From assembly GCA_963825565.1 (NCBI GenBank), contig CAWGTW010000016.1:124001-188000 (forward strand): a DNA stretch of 64,000 bases, read 5' to 3'. This DNA comes from JBFGCT01 sp963825565. GTDB lineage: Bacteria > Actinomycetota > Acidimicrobiia > Acidimicrobiales > Ilumatobacteraceae. The position numbers were made by a program, and so were the translations under genes. This document shows positions 26,251 to 34,847 of this stretch, piece after piece (position 1 is the first letter of the stretch; the number at the start of each line of letters is the position of its first letter). Below the pieces are notes generated by a model, which was given only the letters and a program-made list of their open reading frames with translations, had not been told where the DNA came from and did no database searches.

Positions 26251-26871
26251 GTGATCAGGACATTCGGGAGCGAGACAGCGCTGCTGGTCATCGACGTCCA
26301 GCACGGCGTCGACGATCTGGCGTACTACGGAGGGCCGACCGGACGACGGAACAACCCCGACGCCGAGCCGCGGATGCTCGCGCTCGTCGGCGCATGGCGC
26401 GAGCACGGGCTGCCGGTGTTCTTCTCGCTCCACGACTCGCGGGAGCCGGGATCGCCGCTCAAGCTGTCGCTGCCGACCGGCGCCTCGAAGGCCGGCTTCG
26501 AGCCGCTGCCGGGCGACGGCGTGGTGACCAAGGACGTGAACAGCGCGTTCATCGGCACCGACCTCGAAATCCAGCTCCGGCGGGCAGGCGTCACGAGGCT
26601 GGTCAACTGCGGCTACTTCACCAACATGTGCGTCGAGACGACGACCCGCCAGGCGGGGAACCTCGGCTTCGACACCTATCTCGCCCACGACGCGTGCGCA
26701 GCCACCAACCGGGTCGGTCCCGACGGCGTCGACCACGATCCCGAACGCGTGCACGAGATGACGGTGGCCAACCTCCACGGGGAGTTCTGCACCGCGCTCG
26801 CCACGGCCGATCTGGTGTCGCTGCTCGACGGTGACCGGGCCGACCTCGACCGGGTCCAGGGGAACGAGTGA
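26251..26871 (+). CDS. isochorismatase-family cysteine hydrolase
   Basis: A 206-residue hydrolase of the isochorismatase-like fold with its triad visible: Asp in ALLVIDVQHG, Lys in VVTKDVNSAFIGT, Cys in NCGYFTNMCVETT. Members hydrolyse amides such as nicotinamide, N-carbamoylsarcosine or ureides; the substrate is undetermined. GTG 26251 is preceded by AGGGGG and gives the expected N-terminus. The next gene, DDAH-like, begins within its stop codon (GTGA), so both probably belong to one pathway for guanidino or amide compounds. Confidence 0.82.
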   Translation: MIRTFGSETALLVIDVQHGVDDLAYYGGPTGRRNNPDAEPRMLALVGAWREHGLPVFFSLHDSREPGSPLKLSLPTGASKAGFEPLPGDGVVTKDVNSAFIGTDLEIQLRRAGVTRLVNCGYFTNMCVETTTRQAGNLGFDTYLAHDACAATNRVGPDGVDHDPERVHEMTVANLHGEFCTALATADLVSLLDGDRADLDRVQGNE

Positions 26872-27746
26872 CGATGGCCGGCTACGGCGCCCACTCGACG
26901 ACCGGGCCGCTGGAGTGGGTGGCCGTTCGGCGACCGCCCACATCGCTGGGCGATGCCGACCCGGCGGTGTGGCACTATTCCGAGTCGGTCGACGTCGCCG
27001 CCGCGCGGGCCGAGCACACCGAGTTGGTGGGGCTCCTCGAACGGGCCGGCGCTCGAGTCAGCCTGATCGAGACCGCCGCCGACGAGCTACCCGACTCGGT
27101 CTTCACCTACGACCCGTCCCTCGTCACTCGGGGGGGCGCGGTGCTGTTCGAGATGGGTAAGGACCTGCGCCGCCCCGAAACCGACCTCCACGCCGCGTTC
27201 TACGCCGAACTCGGCATCCCCATCCTCGGTCGAGTGGTCGCGCCCGGCACGGTCGAGGGCGGCGACACCTTGTGGGTCGGCGACGACACGCTCGCCGTCG
27301 GTCGCGGCTACCGCACCAACGACGAGGGGATCGCCCAACTCACAGCGATCATGGCGGCGATCGGCGTCGAGGTCGCGCCGTTCGACCTGCCGGTGTACCA
27401 CGGCCGCGACGCCTGCCTGCACCTGATGTCGCTCGTCAGCCTCTGCGCCGACGACCTCGCGCTCGTCCACGTTCCGCTGATGCCGGTGCGCTTCCTGCAA
27501 CTGCTCGAGGACCGCGGCTACGAGATCGTCGTCGCCCCGCCCGACGAGTTCGAGGCGAGCTTCGGCATCAGCTGCAACGTGCTCGCCACCGGCCCGCGCC
27601 GGATCGTGATGGTCGATGGTGCGCCGAAGACCCGGGCCGTGCTCGAAGCTGCGGGTTGCGCCGTCGAGACCTTCGCCGCCGCCGACCTGTGCCTCAAGAC
27701 CGAGGGCGGCCCGACTTGCCTGACACGCCCGCTGCTCCGAGCCTGA
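26868..27746 (+). CDS. dimethylarginine dimethylaminohydrolase / amidinotransferase-family protein
   Basis: A 292-residue guanidine-modifying enzyme. Landmarks: SVFTYDPSLVTRGGAVLFEMGK, GTVEGGDTLWVGDDTLAVGRGYRTN, the catalytic His in YHGRDACLHLMSLVS and the nucleophile Cys in TEGGPTCLTRPLL at the C-terminus. DDAH enzymes convert methylated arginine to citrulline plus methylamine or dimethylamine. That would link it loosely to the methylamine theme of this window, but an arginine-deiminase-like role is equally possible. GTG 26868 overlaps the upstream stop; ATG 26874 is an alternative start. Confidence 0.8.
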   Translation: MTMAGYGAHSTTGPLEWVAVRRPPTSLGDADPAVWHYSESVDVAAARAEHTELVGLLERAGARVSLIETAADELPDSVFTYDPSLVTRGGAVLFEMGKDLRRPETDLHAAFYAELGIPILGRVVAPGTVEGGDTLWVGDDTLAVGRGYRTNDEGIAQLTAIMAAIGVEVAPFDLPVYHGRDACLHLMSLVSLCADDLALVHVPLMPVRFLQLLEDRGYEIVVAPPDEFEASFGISCNVLATGPRRIVMVDGAPKTRAVLEAAGCAVETFAAADLCLKTEGGPTCLTRPLLRA

Positions 27747-27819
27747 GCGGCGAGTTCGCCGGCCCGGCCCGGCCTCGGCGGCCGATACGTCCTCTCGCCC
27801 CCGAGTAGCCTCGACGCCC

Positions 27820-28272
27820 ATGGCAGTGAGCGACACCCTGAAGGACTTCCAGATGAAGACGATGAACTTCGTCCATCGCGGCCTGTTGACGGTCTCCGGG
27901 GGGCGGATCGGCAAGACCCTCGGGTCGATGCCCGTCGTGCAACTGCACACGATCGGACGCAAGAGCGGCGAGCGGCGAACGACGATGCTGACGACGCCGA
28001 TCGCCGAGAACGGGACGTACGTCATCGTCGCCTCGAAGGGCGGCGACGACCGCGATCCGCAGTGGTATCTCAACCTCGTCGCCAACCCCGAGATCGAGCT
28101 GACGACGAGCGACGGCGAGGAGCACGAGCTGGTCGCCCGCGTGGCCGACGACGACGAGAAGGCCGAGCTGTGGCCGAAGATCGTCAGCGCCTACAACGGG
28201 TACGCCAAGTACCAGGAGAAGACCGATCGCTCCATCCCGGTCGTGATCTGCGAGCCCCGCAGCTCCTCCTGA
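27820..28272 (+). CDS. F420-dependent nitroreductase-like (Ddn/DUF385) protein
   Basis: A 150-residue protein of the deazaflavin-dependent nitroreductase family (TIGR00026-like). The family is seen in PVVQLHTIGRKSGERRTTMLTTP, then YVIVASKGGDDRDPQWYLNLVANPEIEL, and the final AKYQEKTDRSIPVVI. Such proteins bind reduced F420 and reduce quinones or nitro compounds at the membrane. This supports an F420-producing actinobacterium. It is the last gene of a plus-strand run and converges on the double-GNAT gene. Confidence 0.88.
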   Translation: MAVSDTLKDFQMKTMNFVHRGLLTVSGGRIGKTLGSMPVVQLHTIGRKSGERRTTMLTTPIAENGTYVIVASKGGDDRDPQWYLNLVANPEIELTTSDGEEHELVARVADDDEKAELWPKIVSAYNGYAKYQEKTDRSIPVVICEPRSSS

Positions 28273-28332
28273 TCGCGGCCGCGTGCACAGCGACCCGGCG
28301 TCGATTCGGGTGACGAGGAGCATGTTGTCGAC

Positions 28333-29365
28333 TCAAGAGACTCCCAGCCGCTTGCGGGCCTCGGTCTCGCCGTCGACGATCCGGCCGGTCGGTTCGAAGC
28401 CGCGGGCCTCGTAGAAGCTGCGGGGGGAGCCCTTCCCCTCGGCCCAGCTCACCGTCAGCGTTTCGTGGCCCATCGCCCGGCACTCGGCGGTGATCAGATC
28501 GAGCACCCGGTCGCCGATTCCACGCCGCTGGTGGAGGCGGTCGATCAGCAGCCGCCACAGGTACGGCTCGGGATGATGCTCGGTGACCAGCGCCAGCATC
28601 ACGAAGCCGACGATCTCGCCGTCGGCGACGACCGAGCGCATCCACGGCACGAGCGGCGCGCCGTCGACCACCTCGGGGAAGAGGGCGTCGGCAAACGACC
28701 ACTCCATCGGCGCGACGAATGCCCGCTGCGAGCGATGCGTCGCCACCTTGGCGACGACGAGCGCGCTCGTCGCGTCGATCTCGTCGAGCCGGACCTCGGC
28801 CGGGGGAGTGCGGCGTCGGTCGCGCCAGGCCTCCCAGTCGGCGCGCAGCATCCCGTACAGCTTGTCGTCGGAGTTGACGTCAGCGACCCAGAAGGAGCCA
28901 CGCGTCCGGCCCTCGTACAACATGCCGACACGTTCCAGGACCATCGCCGACGCCCGGTTGTCGGGGTGGGTCGACGCGCTGACGCGGTGCACCCCGAGTC
29001 GCTCGAACAACCACCCGACGAGCGCCTCGACCGCCTCGACGGCGTAACCCCGGCCCCAGTGCTCGGCGGCGAGGCTGTAACCGATCTCCGCGCTCCGCCC
29101 CTCCCAGGTGAGCTGGACGGCGAGGTCGCCGATCACCGTGCCGCCGGCCCGCTCGCAGACCGTCGCCATCCACCACGTGTCGCTTTCCGGCCCGGCCATC
29201 GCGGACACGTCCGCGACCAGTGCGTTCGCGCGCTCGCGGGAACGGCAGGACCCAGTTCTGGAATCGGGCGACTTCGTGGTCGTTGCGCCGCACGACCAAC
29301 GGTTCGACGTCTCCGGGCTCGACCGCTCGGATGAGGAGGCGATCGGTGCGGATCGGCTCGAACAT
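28333..29365 (-). pseudogene. double GNAT acetyltransferase gene with a frameshift
   Basis: Two frames together make one protein. The first frame encodes MFEPIRTDRLLIRAVEPGD to FQNWVLPFPR, a RimJ/RimL-type N-terminus. A second frame continues LVADVSAMAGPESDTWWMA through a complete GNAT core (WGRGYAVEAVEALVGWLFE) and then a second GNAT domain ending KRLGVS. Joining them needs two extra bases in the CGCGCG tract at 29228-29236. Without correction the gene is split, and a product could start only at the internal MSAMAGPES (29208). Whether this is a true mutation or a sequencing slip cannot be told here; two other genes show the same kind of defect. Confidence 0.65.
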
Positions 29366-29469
29366 CACCGCAAGTGTGCCAGCCGGTGGCCACTCAGTGA
29401 GCTGCGTGGGGCAGGGGTGCTCCACAGCGAGTAGACATCCGCCGATGCGGTTTCGCGCGTGTCCACCAC

Positions 29470-29802
29470 GTGTCGATCAACGTCGACGACATCGTCGAGT
29501 CGCGGCGCTTCTACTGCGACGTGCTCGGTCTCCAAGCGATCGCGCGGCCGGACTTCGACTTCGCCGGCGAGTGGCTGGCGGCGGGCGAGCAGCAGATCCA
29601 CCTGATCGAGGTCGCCGGGTTCGCGCCGCCGATGGGCCAGCACTTCGCGCTCGAGGTCGACGACCTCGATGCGAGCATTGACGACCTCGTGTCACGTGAC
29701 GTGGCCGTGTCGGCCGCGGCGGAGATCGCCGGTGTGTGCCGCCAGGCCTTCTTCACCGACCCCACCGGCAACCTGATCGAGCTCACCCAACCGCTCCCGT
29801 GA
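29470..29802 (+). CDS. VOC (glyoxalase/dioxygenase) superfamily protein, N-terminus possibly frameshifted
   Basis: A 110-residue VOC-fold protein: VSINVDDIVESRRFYCDVLG, QQIHLIEVAGFAPPMGQHFALEVDD, and FFTDPTGNLIEL with the final metal-ligand Glu. The usual start HHVSI, whose His is a metal ligand, is encoded just upstream (CAC CAC before GTG 29470), but no start codon is in that frame. ATG 29445 is out of frame by two bases, and a CG insertion in the CGCGCG tract at 29454-29459 would join it to give MRFRARVHHVSIN. The true start is therefore probably 29445. Function is unknown. Confidence 0.65.
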   Translation: MSINVDDIVESRRFYCDVLGLQAIARPDFDFAGEWLAAGEQQIHLIEVAGFAPPMGQHFALEVDDLDASIDDLVSRDVAVSAAAEIAGVCRQAFFTDPTGNLIELTQPLP

Positions 29803-29837
29803 GCGAGGGTCCCGGCACCGACGGTACCGTCGGGCCG

Positions 29838-30767
29838 ATGAAGCTCTCCGACGTCCGCATCTTCACCGAGCCGCAGCAAGGTGCGTCCTATGACGACCTG
29901 CTGGCGGTGGCCCGGCGCGCCGAGCTCCTCGGGTTCGGGGCGTTCTTCCGCAGCGACCATTACCTGGTGATGGGTGATCACGATGGTCGGCCCGGGCCGA
30001 CCGATGCCTGGATCACCTTGGCGGGATTGGCACGCGACACGACCACGATCCGGCTCGGCACCCTGGTCACCTCGGCCACGTTCCGGTTGCCCGGTCCGCT
30101 GGCGATCAGCGTCGCCGGGGTCGATCAGATGTCGGGAGGTCGTGTCGAGCTCGGTCTCGGTGCGGGTTGGTACGAGGCCGAGCACACCGCGTACGGGATC
30201 CCGTTCCCGCCGCTCGGCGAGCGCTTCGACCTGCTCGAGGAGCAGCTGGAGATCATCACCGGCCTGTGGTCGACCGAGGAGGGGGAGACCTTCGACTCGC
30301 CGGGAGGGCGGTACCCGGTCGCCGGCTCGCCAGCGCTCCCGAAGCCGGTGCAGCCGTCGATCCCGATCGTCATCGGCGGCGGCGGGCCGCGCCGTACGCC
30401 GGCGCTCGCCGCCCGCTTCGCCACCGAGTTCAACACCCCGTTCGTCTCGCTCGACTTCTTCGGTACCCAGACCGACCGGGTGCGCGCAGCGTGCACCGCC
30501 GTCGATCGCGACCCGGCAACGATGACGTTCTCGGCCGCGCTGGTGGCGTGCTGCGGGGCCGACGACGCGGAGGTCGCCCGGCGGGCCGCGGCGATCGGGC
30601 GGGAGCCGGCCGAGCTGCGAGCCAACGGCGTCGCCGGAACCCCCGAGGAGGCCCGCGCCACGATCGACCGCTGGCGCGCCGCGGGGGCCGAACGCATCTA
30701 CCTGCAGATCCTCGACCTCGGTGACCTCGATCATCTCGATCTGCTGGCCGCCACCCTCGACCGCTGA
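29838..30767 (+). CDS. F420-dependent LLM-class oxidoreductase
   Basis: A 309-residue luciferase-like protein: MKLSDVRIFTEPQQGASYDD, the AFFRSDHYLVMG segment, IRLGTLVTSATFRLPGPLAI, and RVELGLGAGWYEAEHTAYGIPFP, which together mark the Rv1855c-type F420-dependent family (TIGR03560-like). Relatives use F420 to oxidise or reduce unknown substrates. It follows the VOC gene closely on the same strand. The palindrome just after its stop (30775-30794) could serve either as its terminator or as an operator for the next gene. Confidence 0.85.
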   Translation: MKLSDVRIFTEPQQGASYDDLLAVARRAELLGFGAFFRSDHYLVMGDHDGRPGPTDAWITLAGLARDTTTIRLGTLVTSATFRLPGPLAISVAGVDQMSGGRVELGLGAGWYEAEHTAYGIPFPPLGERFDLLEEQLEIITGLWSTEEGETFDSPGGRYPVAGSPALPKPVQPSIPIVIGGGGPRRTPALAARFATEFNTPFVSLDFFGTQTDRVRAACTAVDRDPATMTFSAALVACCGADDAEVARRAAAIGREPAELRANGVAGTPEEARATIDRWRAAGAERIYLQILDLGDLDHLDLLAATLDR

Positions 30768-30774
30768 TCCGGCA

Positions 30775-30830
30775 GTGCGAACTGTTCTTCGCACGGGGTT
30801 GACATCGTGCGCACTGCTTGATAAAGTACG
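30775..30830 (+). promoter_or_regulatory. promoter of the HBHA/phasin-like gene with an upstream inverted repeat
   Basis: TTGACA (30799-30804) is followed after 17 bases by TAAAGT (30822-30827), a good -35/-10 pair. Immediately upstream is the inverted repeat GTGCGAA-N6-TTCGCAC (30775-30794). Further GTGCGCAC and AGTACGCAGTAC sequences lie in the spacer and after the -10. The XRE regulator encoded downstream is a natural candidate to bind here. Confidence 0.55.
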
Positions 30831-30895
30831 CAGTACAACACCGAATCGAGCACCCCCCGCTCGGTCCGAAGAACCAGAAAGAGGAACCAACCGCC

Positions 30896-31357
30896 ATGCG
30901 CGACCAGATCAGCACCAGGATCGCCGACGTGACCAAGACGGTCACCGAGGGCTACACCGAGACCAACCAGCGAGTGCTCGATGCCGTCGTCGAGAACAGC
31001 CGCAAGGCTGCCGACCTCTACGTCAAGACCGCCGACCAGGTGGCCGAGCAACTCCCCGATGTCGACCTCCCGTTCGACCTCCCCTTCGAGCTCCCCACCC
31101 CCGCCGAGGCCGCTGAGCGCTACCTGGATCTCGTCGAGCGCGTCGTCGAGATGAACCGCGACTTCAGCGAGCGGATCGTCAAGCTCAACCGCGAGTACAC
31201 CGATCGCGTCGTCGAGATGCTGAGCGCCGATGCGCCGAAGCCCGCTGCGAAGGCCACGACCAAGCCCGCCGCCAAGCCCGCCGCCAAGCCCGCCGCGAAG
31301 AAGGCTGCAAAGCGCCCGGCAAAGCGGACCGCCAAGAAGGTCACCGCCTCCAAGTGA
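30896..31357 (+). CDS. phasin-like / heparin-binding-hemagglutinin-like protein
   Basis: A 153-residue protein with a long amphipathic helical N-terminus (residues about 1-110, including TRIADVTKTVTEGYTETNQR and VEMNRDFSERIVKLNREYTD) and a Lys/Ala/Pro-rich tail of KPAAKPAAKKAAKR repeats. This matches the layout of mycobacterial HBHA and of phasin-like proteins that coat lipid or PHA inclusions; the tail may bind DNA or polyanions. It is followed by an XRE regulator of the kind found next to hbhA in mycobacteria, though in the opposite order. AGAGGA lies 11 bases before ATG 30896. Confidence 0.7.
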   Translation: MRDQISTRIADVTKTVTEGYTETNQRVLDAVVENSRKAADLYVKTADQVAEQLPDVDLPFDLPFELPTPAEAAERYLDLVERVVEMNRDFSERIVKLNREYTDRVVEMLSADAPKPAAKATTKPAAKPAAKPAAKKAAKRPAKRTAKKVTASK

Positions 31358-31403
31358 GCCAACCGGCCGCGACCGTGGGTGACGGGCACCAGGCCCGTGA
31401 TCG

Positions 31404-31784
31404 ATGACCGCGCCACCGAACGACCGCCGGGGCGTCGATGCCCTTGGCGATTTCATCAGAAGTCAGCGCCGCCTGGCCGAGCTCTCCCAGCGGGAGCTCG
31501 CCAGGCTCGCCGACCTGTCCGACGCGTACCTGTCGCAGCTCGAGCGAGGTCTCCACGAGCCATCGGTTCGCGTGCTCAACGGTCTCTCCCAGGCGCTGAA
31601 CGTCCCCGCCGAGCGACTCCTCCGCTTCCTCGGCCACACCGACGACGTCGAGGCCCCGACTCGTCCCGAGACCGAGTCGGCGATCCTCACCGACGATCGC
31701 CTCACCGATTCGCAGAAGCAGTCGCTGCTCGACGTCTACCGCGCGTTCCTGGCGACCAACGACTCGATCCCACAAGGCGGTTGA
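31404..31784 (+). CDS. XRE-family transcriptional regulator
   Basis: A 126-residue protein with an N-terminal helix-turn-helix: ALGDFIRSQRRLAELSQREL, then LADLSDAYLSQLERGLHEPSVRVL and a short C-terminal helical tail. The sequence resembles the Rv0474-type regulator that neighbours hbhA in mycobacteria. Its position right after the phasin/HBHA-like gene, together with the inverted repeats upstream of that gene, suggests it controls the pair. The 3' end converges on the uridine phosphorylase gene. Confidence 0.83.
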   Translation: MTAPPNDRRGVDALGDFIRSQRRLAELSQRELARLADLSDAYLSQLERGLHEPSVRVLNGLSQALNVPAERLLRFLGHTDDVEAPTRPETESAILTDDRLTDSQKQSLLDVYRAFLATNDSIPQGG

Positions 31785-31854
31785 CGCCCGGTCAGGCTGC
31801 CGCTGCGGAGCCTCCGCGGTCCCCCGTCGTGACCGTCACCGAGCGGTCGACGGG

Positions 31855-32619
31855 TCAGCCGGCGGCGAGCAGGAGGCGAGCGGCTCCGACGGCGACGCCG
31901 ACCGTCGTCGACTCGATGCGCCGCGCCGTCGCCTCGTCGGGTGTCTCGGTCTCGGTCCGATTGACGAGGACGCCGGCGACGCAGCCTGCGCGGAGCCCCT
32001 GGCTCGAGCATTGCGTGAAGAGCGTCGCCGCCTCCATCTCGTAGTTGAGCACACCGATCGCCTGCCACTCCTCGAGGCTGCCGCGGAACCGGCGGGTCAC
32101 GCGGCCCGAATACGTGTCGTAGCGCTCCTGCCCTGGGTAGAAGGTGTCCGACGACGCGGTGATGCCGATGTGGGGCGTCACGCCTGCCGTCCGCGCCGCC
32201 TCGACGAGCGCCGTCGTGCACGCGTAGTCGGCGACGGCCGGGTACTCCATCGGGGCGAAGTGCGAGCTGGCGCCGTCGAGCCTGACCGCGCCCGTGGTCA
32301 CGATCACGTCCCCCGGCTTCAGCCCGGGCTGGATCGCTCCGGTCGTGCCGAGCCGCAGGAATGTGCGCACGCCGAGCTGAGCGAGCTCCTCGACGGCGAT
32401 CGACACCGACGGGCCGCCGATCCCGGTCGAGCAGACGACGACCGGACGGTCGTCGAGCCGGCCGAGCCAGGACGTGAACTCACGATTCGACGCGAGGAAC
32501 GACGGACCGTCCATCGCCGACGCGGTTCGCTCGACCCGGCCCGGGTCACCGGGCACGATCGCCACGGTCGCTCCTTCGAGCATCCCCTCGGTCAGGTCGA
32601 GGTGAAAGACGCCTGTCAT
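31855..32619 (-). CDS. udp: uridine phosphorylase
   Basis: A 254-residue nucleoside phosphorylase converting uridine and phosphate to uracil and ribose-1-phosphate. Landmarks: ATVAIVPGDPGRVERTA at the N-terminus, VVVCSTGIGGPSVSIAVEELAQLG, FLRLGTTGAIQPGLKPGDVIV with the phosphate-binding Arg/Gly segment, and LNYEMEAATLFTQC, whose Met-Glu pair contacts ribose. Length and motif order match Udp rather than DeoD. The sulfotransferase gene is divergent, 147 bases away. Confidence 0.9.
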   Translation of the reverse strand: MTGVFHLDLTEGMLEGATVAIVPGDPGRVERTASAMDGPSFLASNREFTSWLGRLDDRPVVVCSTGIGGPSVSIAVEELAQLGVRTFLRLGTTGAIQPGLKPGDVIVTTGAVRLDGASSHFAPMEYPAVADYACTTALVEAARTAGVTPHIGITASSDTFYPGQERYDTYSGRVTRRFRGSLEEWQAIGVLNYEMEAATLFTQCSSQGLRAGCVAGVLVNRTETETPDEATARRIESTTVGVAVGAARLLLAAG

Positions 32620-32766
32620 GCCCCCGCACCGTACTTCGACCGGGACGCGGCGTCTGACCCCGCGTCGCCGACTGCATCGAACACCAGCTCAGTGGTCATC
32701 CGCGCAACCGTGGCCGTCCGATCGCCTCCCGCACGGACTGCAAGGGCTTCGTTAGGCTCTGCGCAG

Positions 32767-33597
32767 ATGAGCGCCACGACCGAGCGGACGATCACCGTGT
32801 TCGGTCACATCCCGAAGACGGCCGGGATGACCGTGACGCGGATGCTGAGGTCGACCTACGGGTTGGCCCATTGCCGGGCGCTGTGGGCCCACCGAGACGG
32901 CCCGGGCGCCGGCGTCGACCTGATCCTCGGCGCCTACCCGCGCGTGCGCGTCATCTCCGGGCACTCGATGCGACCGTGGCACGACTACGGCTTCCATGAA
33001 CGGCGATTCCGCTGGTTCACGATGCTGCGCGAACCGAACGAGCGGTTCTTCTCGCACTACCGGTACTGGTGCCAGCAGGCGCGGTCGCCGATGTCGTTCG
33101 CCGAATGGTGTGCCGAGAACGGAGAGCGTCTTGCGAACCGCCAGGTCTTCTGGCTCACGGGGGAGCAGGACCTCGACGAGGCGAAGCGAGTTCTCGTCGA
33201 ACGGTTCGAGGCGGTCGGCGATCAGGCCGATCTCAACACGTCGCTGCGGATGTTCGCCGAGCGGATCGACGACGGCCGGTTTCCGACGTCCACGACCTTG
33301 GTCGAGAACAGTTCCGCCGCAGTGGAGACAACCGCCGACCGCGCGATTGGCAACCGGTACAACGAGCTCGATCAGGAGCTGTACACGTGGTTCAGGGAGG
33401 TCGTCTGGCCGAAGCAGTTGAGTCGGCTCCGCGGCGGACCGGAACGACCGTTCGTCGACGATGTTCCTTCCCGGGTCCGCAACGGTGTGAATCGTGCGTA
33501 TCACGGTCTCATGTACCGGCCGCTGGCACGGCGGACGGCGTCCATTCCTCCGAGTCGTGGCGCCGCACTCGATCGTGTGCGCGATCGCCTCCGGTGA
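32767..33597 (+). CDS. sulfotransferase-family protein
   Basis: A 276-residue protein with a PAPS-binding pattern: GHIPKTAGMTVTRMLR (5'-phosphosulfate loop) near the N-terminus and FTMLREPNERFFSHYRYW (3'-phosphate site) near residue 85. These place it with Sulfotransfer_2/carbohydrate-type sulfotransferases. The acceptor is unknown. No signal peptide or membrane segment is evident. An MFS transporter gene starts five bases after the stop, so the two may be co-transcribed, perhaps coupling modification to export. Confidence 0.75.
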   Translation: MSATTERTITVFGHIPKTAGMTVTRMLRSTYGLAHCRALWAHRDGPGAGVDLILGAYPRVRVISGHSMRPWHDYGFHERRFRWFTMLREPNERFFSHYRYWCQQARSPMSFAEWCAENGERLANRQVFWLTGEQDLDEAKRVLVERFEAVGDQADLNTSLRMFAERIDDGRFPTSTTLVENSSAAVETTADRAIGNRYNELDQELYTWFREVVWPKQLSRLRGGPERPFVDDVPSRVRNGVNRAYHGLMYRPLARRTASIPPSRGAALDRVRDRLR

Positions 33598-33601
33598 CGC
33601 G

Positions 33602-34840
33602 GTGCCTCGCCACCGATCCGAGTTCTCCGTCGTAGCGTTCCTCGCGTTCCTCGGGGTGCTGATGGCGTTCGGGATCGACGTCGCTCTGCCCGCCTTCGAC
33701 GAGCTGCGCGCCGAGTTCGACACCGACGCCCGCGGCGTGAGCGTGGCGATCATCGGCACGCTGTACATCCTCGGCACGGCCGGCGGCCAGCTGTTCTGGG
33801 GTGCCGCCGGCGATCGGTTCGGGCGGCGCGGCGTCCTGCTCGTCGGCATCGGGCTCTACGCGCTCGGCGCGCTCGGTTCCGCGCTCGCTCCGAACCTCGA
33901 GGTGCTCCTCGTCGCTCGCTTCGTGTGGGGCCTCGGCGCGGCCGCCCCGTACGTCCTGCGGTTGGCGATCGTGCGCGACCTCTACTCCGGCGACCGCATG
34001 GCGCGCATCGTGACCGTCACGATGGCGGTGTTCCTGCTCGGCCCGATCTTCGTGCCGGTCATCGGCCAGGGGATCCTGACCGTCGGCAACTGGCAGACCG
34101 TGTTCCTCGGCGCCGTGCTCCTCGCATGCGCGGCGTTCGCCTGGACGTTCCGCTTCGGCGAGACGCTCGCCCCGGCCGACCGCCAACCGCTGAGCTGGCG
34201 ACCGTACGGCCGCGCGGTCGGGCGGGTGTTCACCACCCGGGTGACGATCGGCCACATCGTCGCGGCGACGCTGCTCGCGGCGCCGTTCTTCTCCTACCTC
34301 GGGAGCGCCCAGCCGATCGTCGACCGGATCTACGGGCGGGCCGACCAGTTCGCGTTCCTGTTCGCCGCCTCCGGGGTGCTGATGGCGCTGACGCTGCTCG
34401 TCAGCAATCGACTGATCGCCCGGCACGGCACCGAGCGCCTGGCGCCGCTCGCCGGCGTCGCGCTGGTGGCGGTCGCCGTCGCCGGCATCCCGCTCGTCGT
34501 GCTGGGCGACGGTGTGCCACCCCTCGGTGCGTGGCTGCTGTGGGTCGCGGTCAGCAACGCCCTGTCCGTCGTCCTCGCCCCGATGTGCAGCGCGCTGGCG
34601 ATGGAGCCGATGGGCGACATCGCAGGGACGGCCTCTGCCCTGCTCGGCTTCATCACGCTCGCCGTCGGCGCTGCGCTCGGCGCGGTCATCGACAACCTGA
34701 TCGAGGACACGGTCACGCCGATGGTCGGTGCTTACGTGGTCTGCAGCCTGGCGGCGCTCGTCGCCCTGCGCTGGTCGCGCCCGGCCCGGACCCCGGATCC
34801 GGCGGTCGGCCCAGAGCCGGTGACGCTCGCCGCTCGTTGA
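33602..34840 (+). CDS. MFS multidrug transporter, Bcr/CflA type
   Basis: A 412-residue membrane protein with 12 hydrophobic helices. The first helix region VVAFLAFLGVLMAFGIDVALPAFDEL is typical of Bcr/CflA exporters, as are the loop GAAGDRFGRRGVLLVG (motif A) and RFVWGLGAAAPYVLRLAIVRDLY. Substrates of relatives include drugs and small metabolites. GTG 33602 puts the first helix at residue 9; upstream frame sequence lies inside the sulfotransferase gene. It converges on the MttB-family gene with only seven bases between the stops. Confidence 0.82.
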   Translation: MPRHRSEFSVVAFLAFLGVLMAFGIDVALPAFDELRAEFDTDARGVSVAIIGTLYILGTAGGQLFWGAAGDRFGRRGVLLVGIGLYALGALGSALAPNLEVLLVARFVWGLGAAAPYVLRLAIVRDLYSGDRMARIVTVTMAVFLLGPIFVPVIGQGILTVGNWQTVFLGAVLLACAAFAWTFRFGETLAPADRQPLSWRPYGRAVGRVFTTRVTIGHIVAATLLAAPFFSYLGSAQPIVDRIYGRADQFAFLFAASGVLMALTLLVSNRLIARHGTERLAPLAGVALVAVAVAGIPLVVLGDGVPPLGAWLLWVAVSNALSVVLAPMCSALAMEPMGDIAGTASALLGFITLAVGAALGAVIDNLIEDTVTPMVGAYVVCSLAALVALRWSRPARTPDPAVGPEPVTLAAR

Positions 34841-34847
34841 GGTCGGG

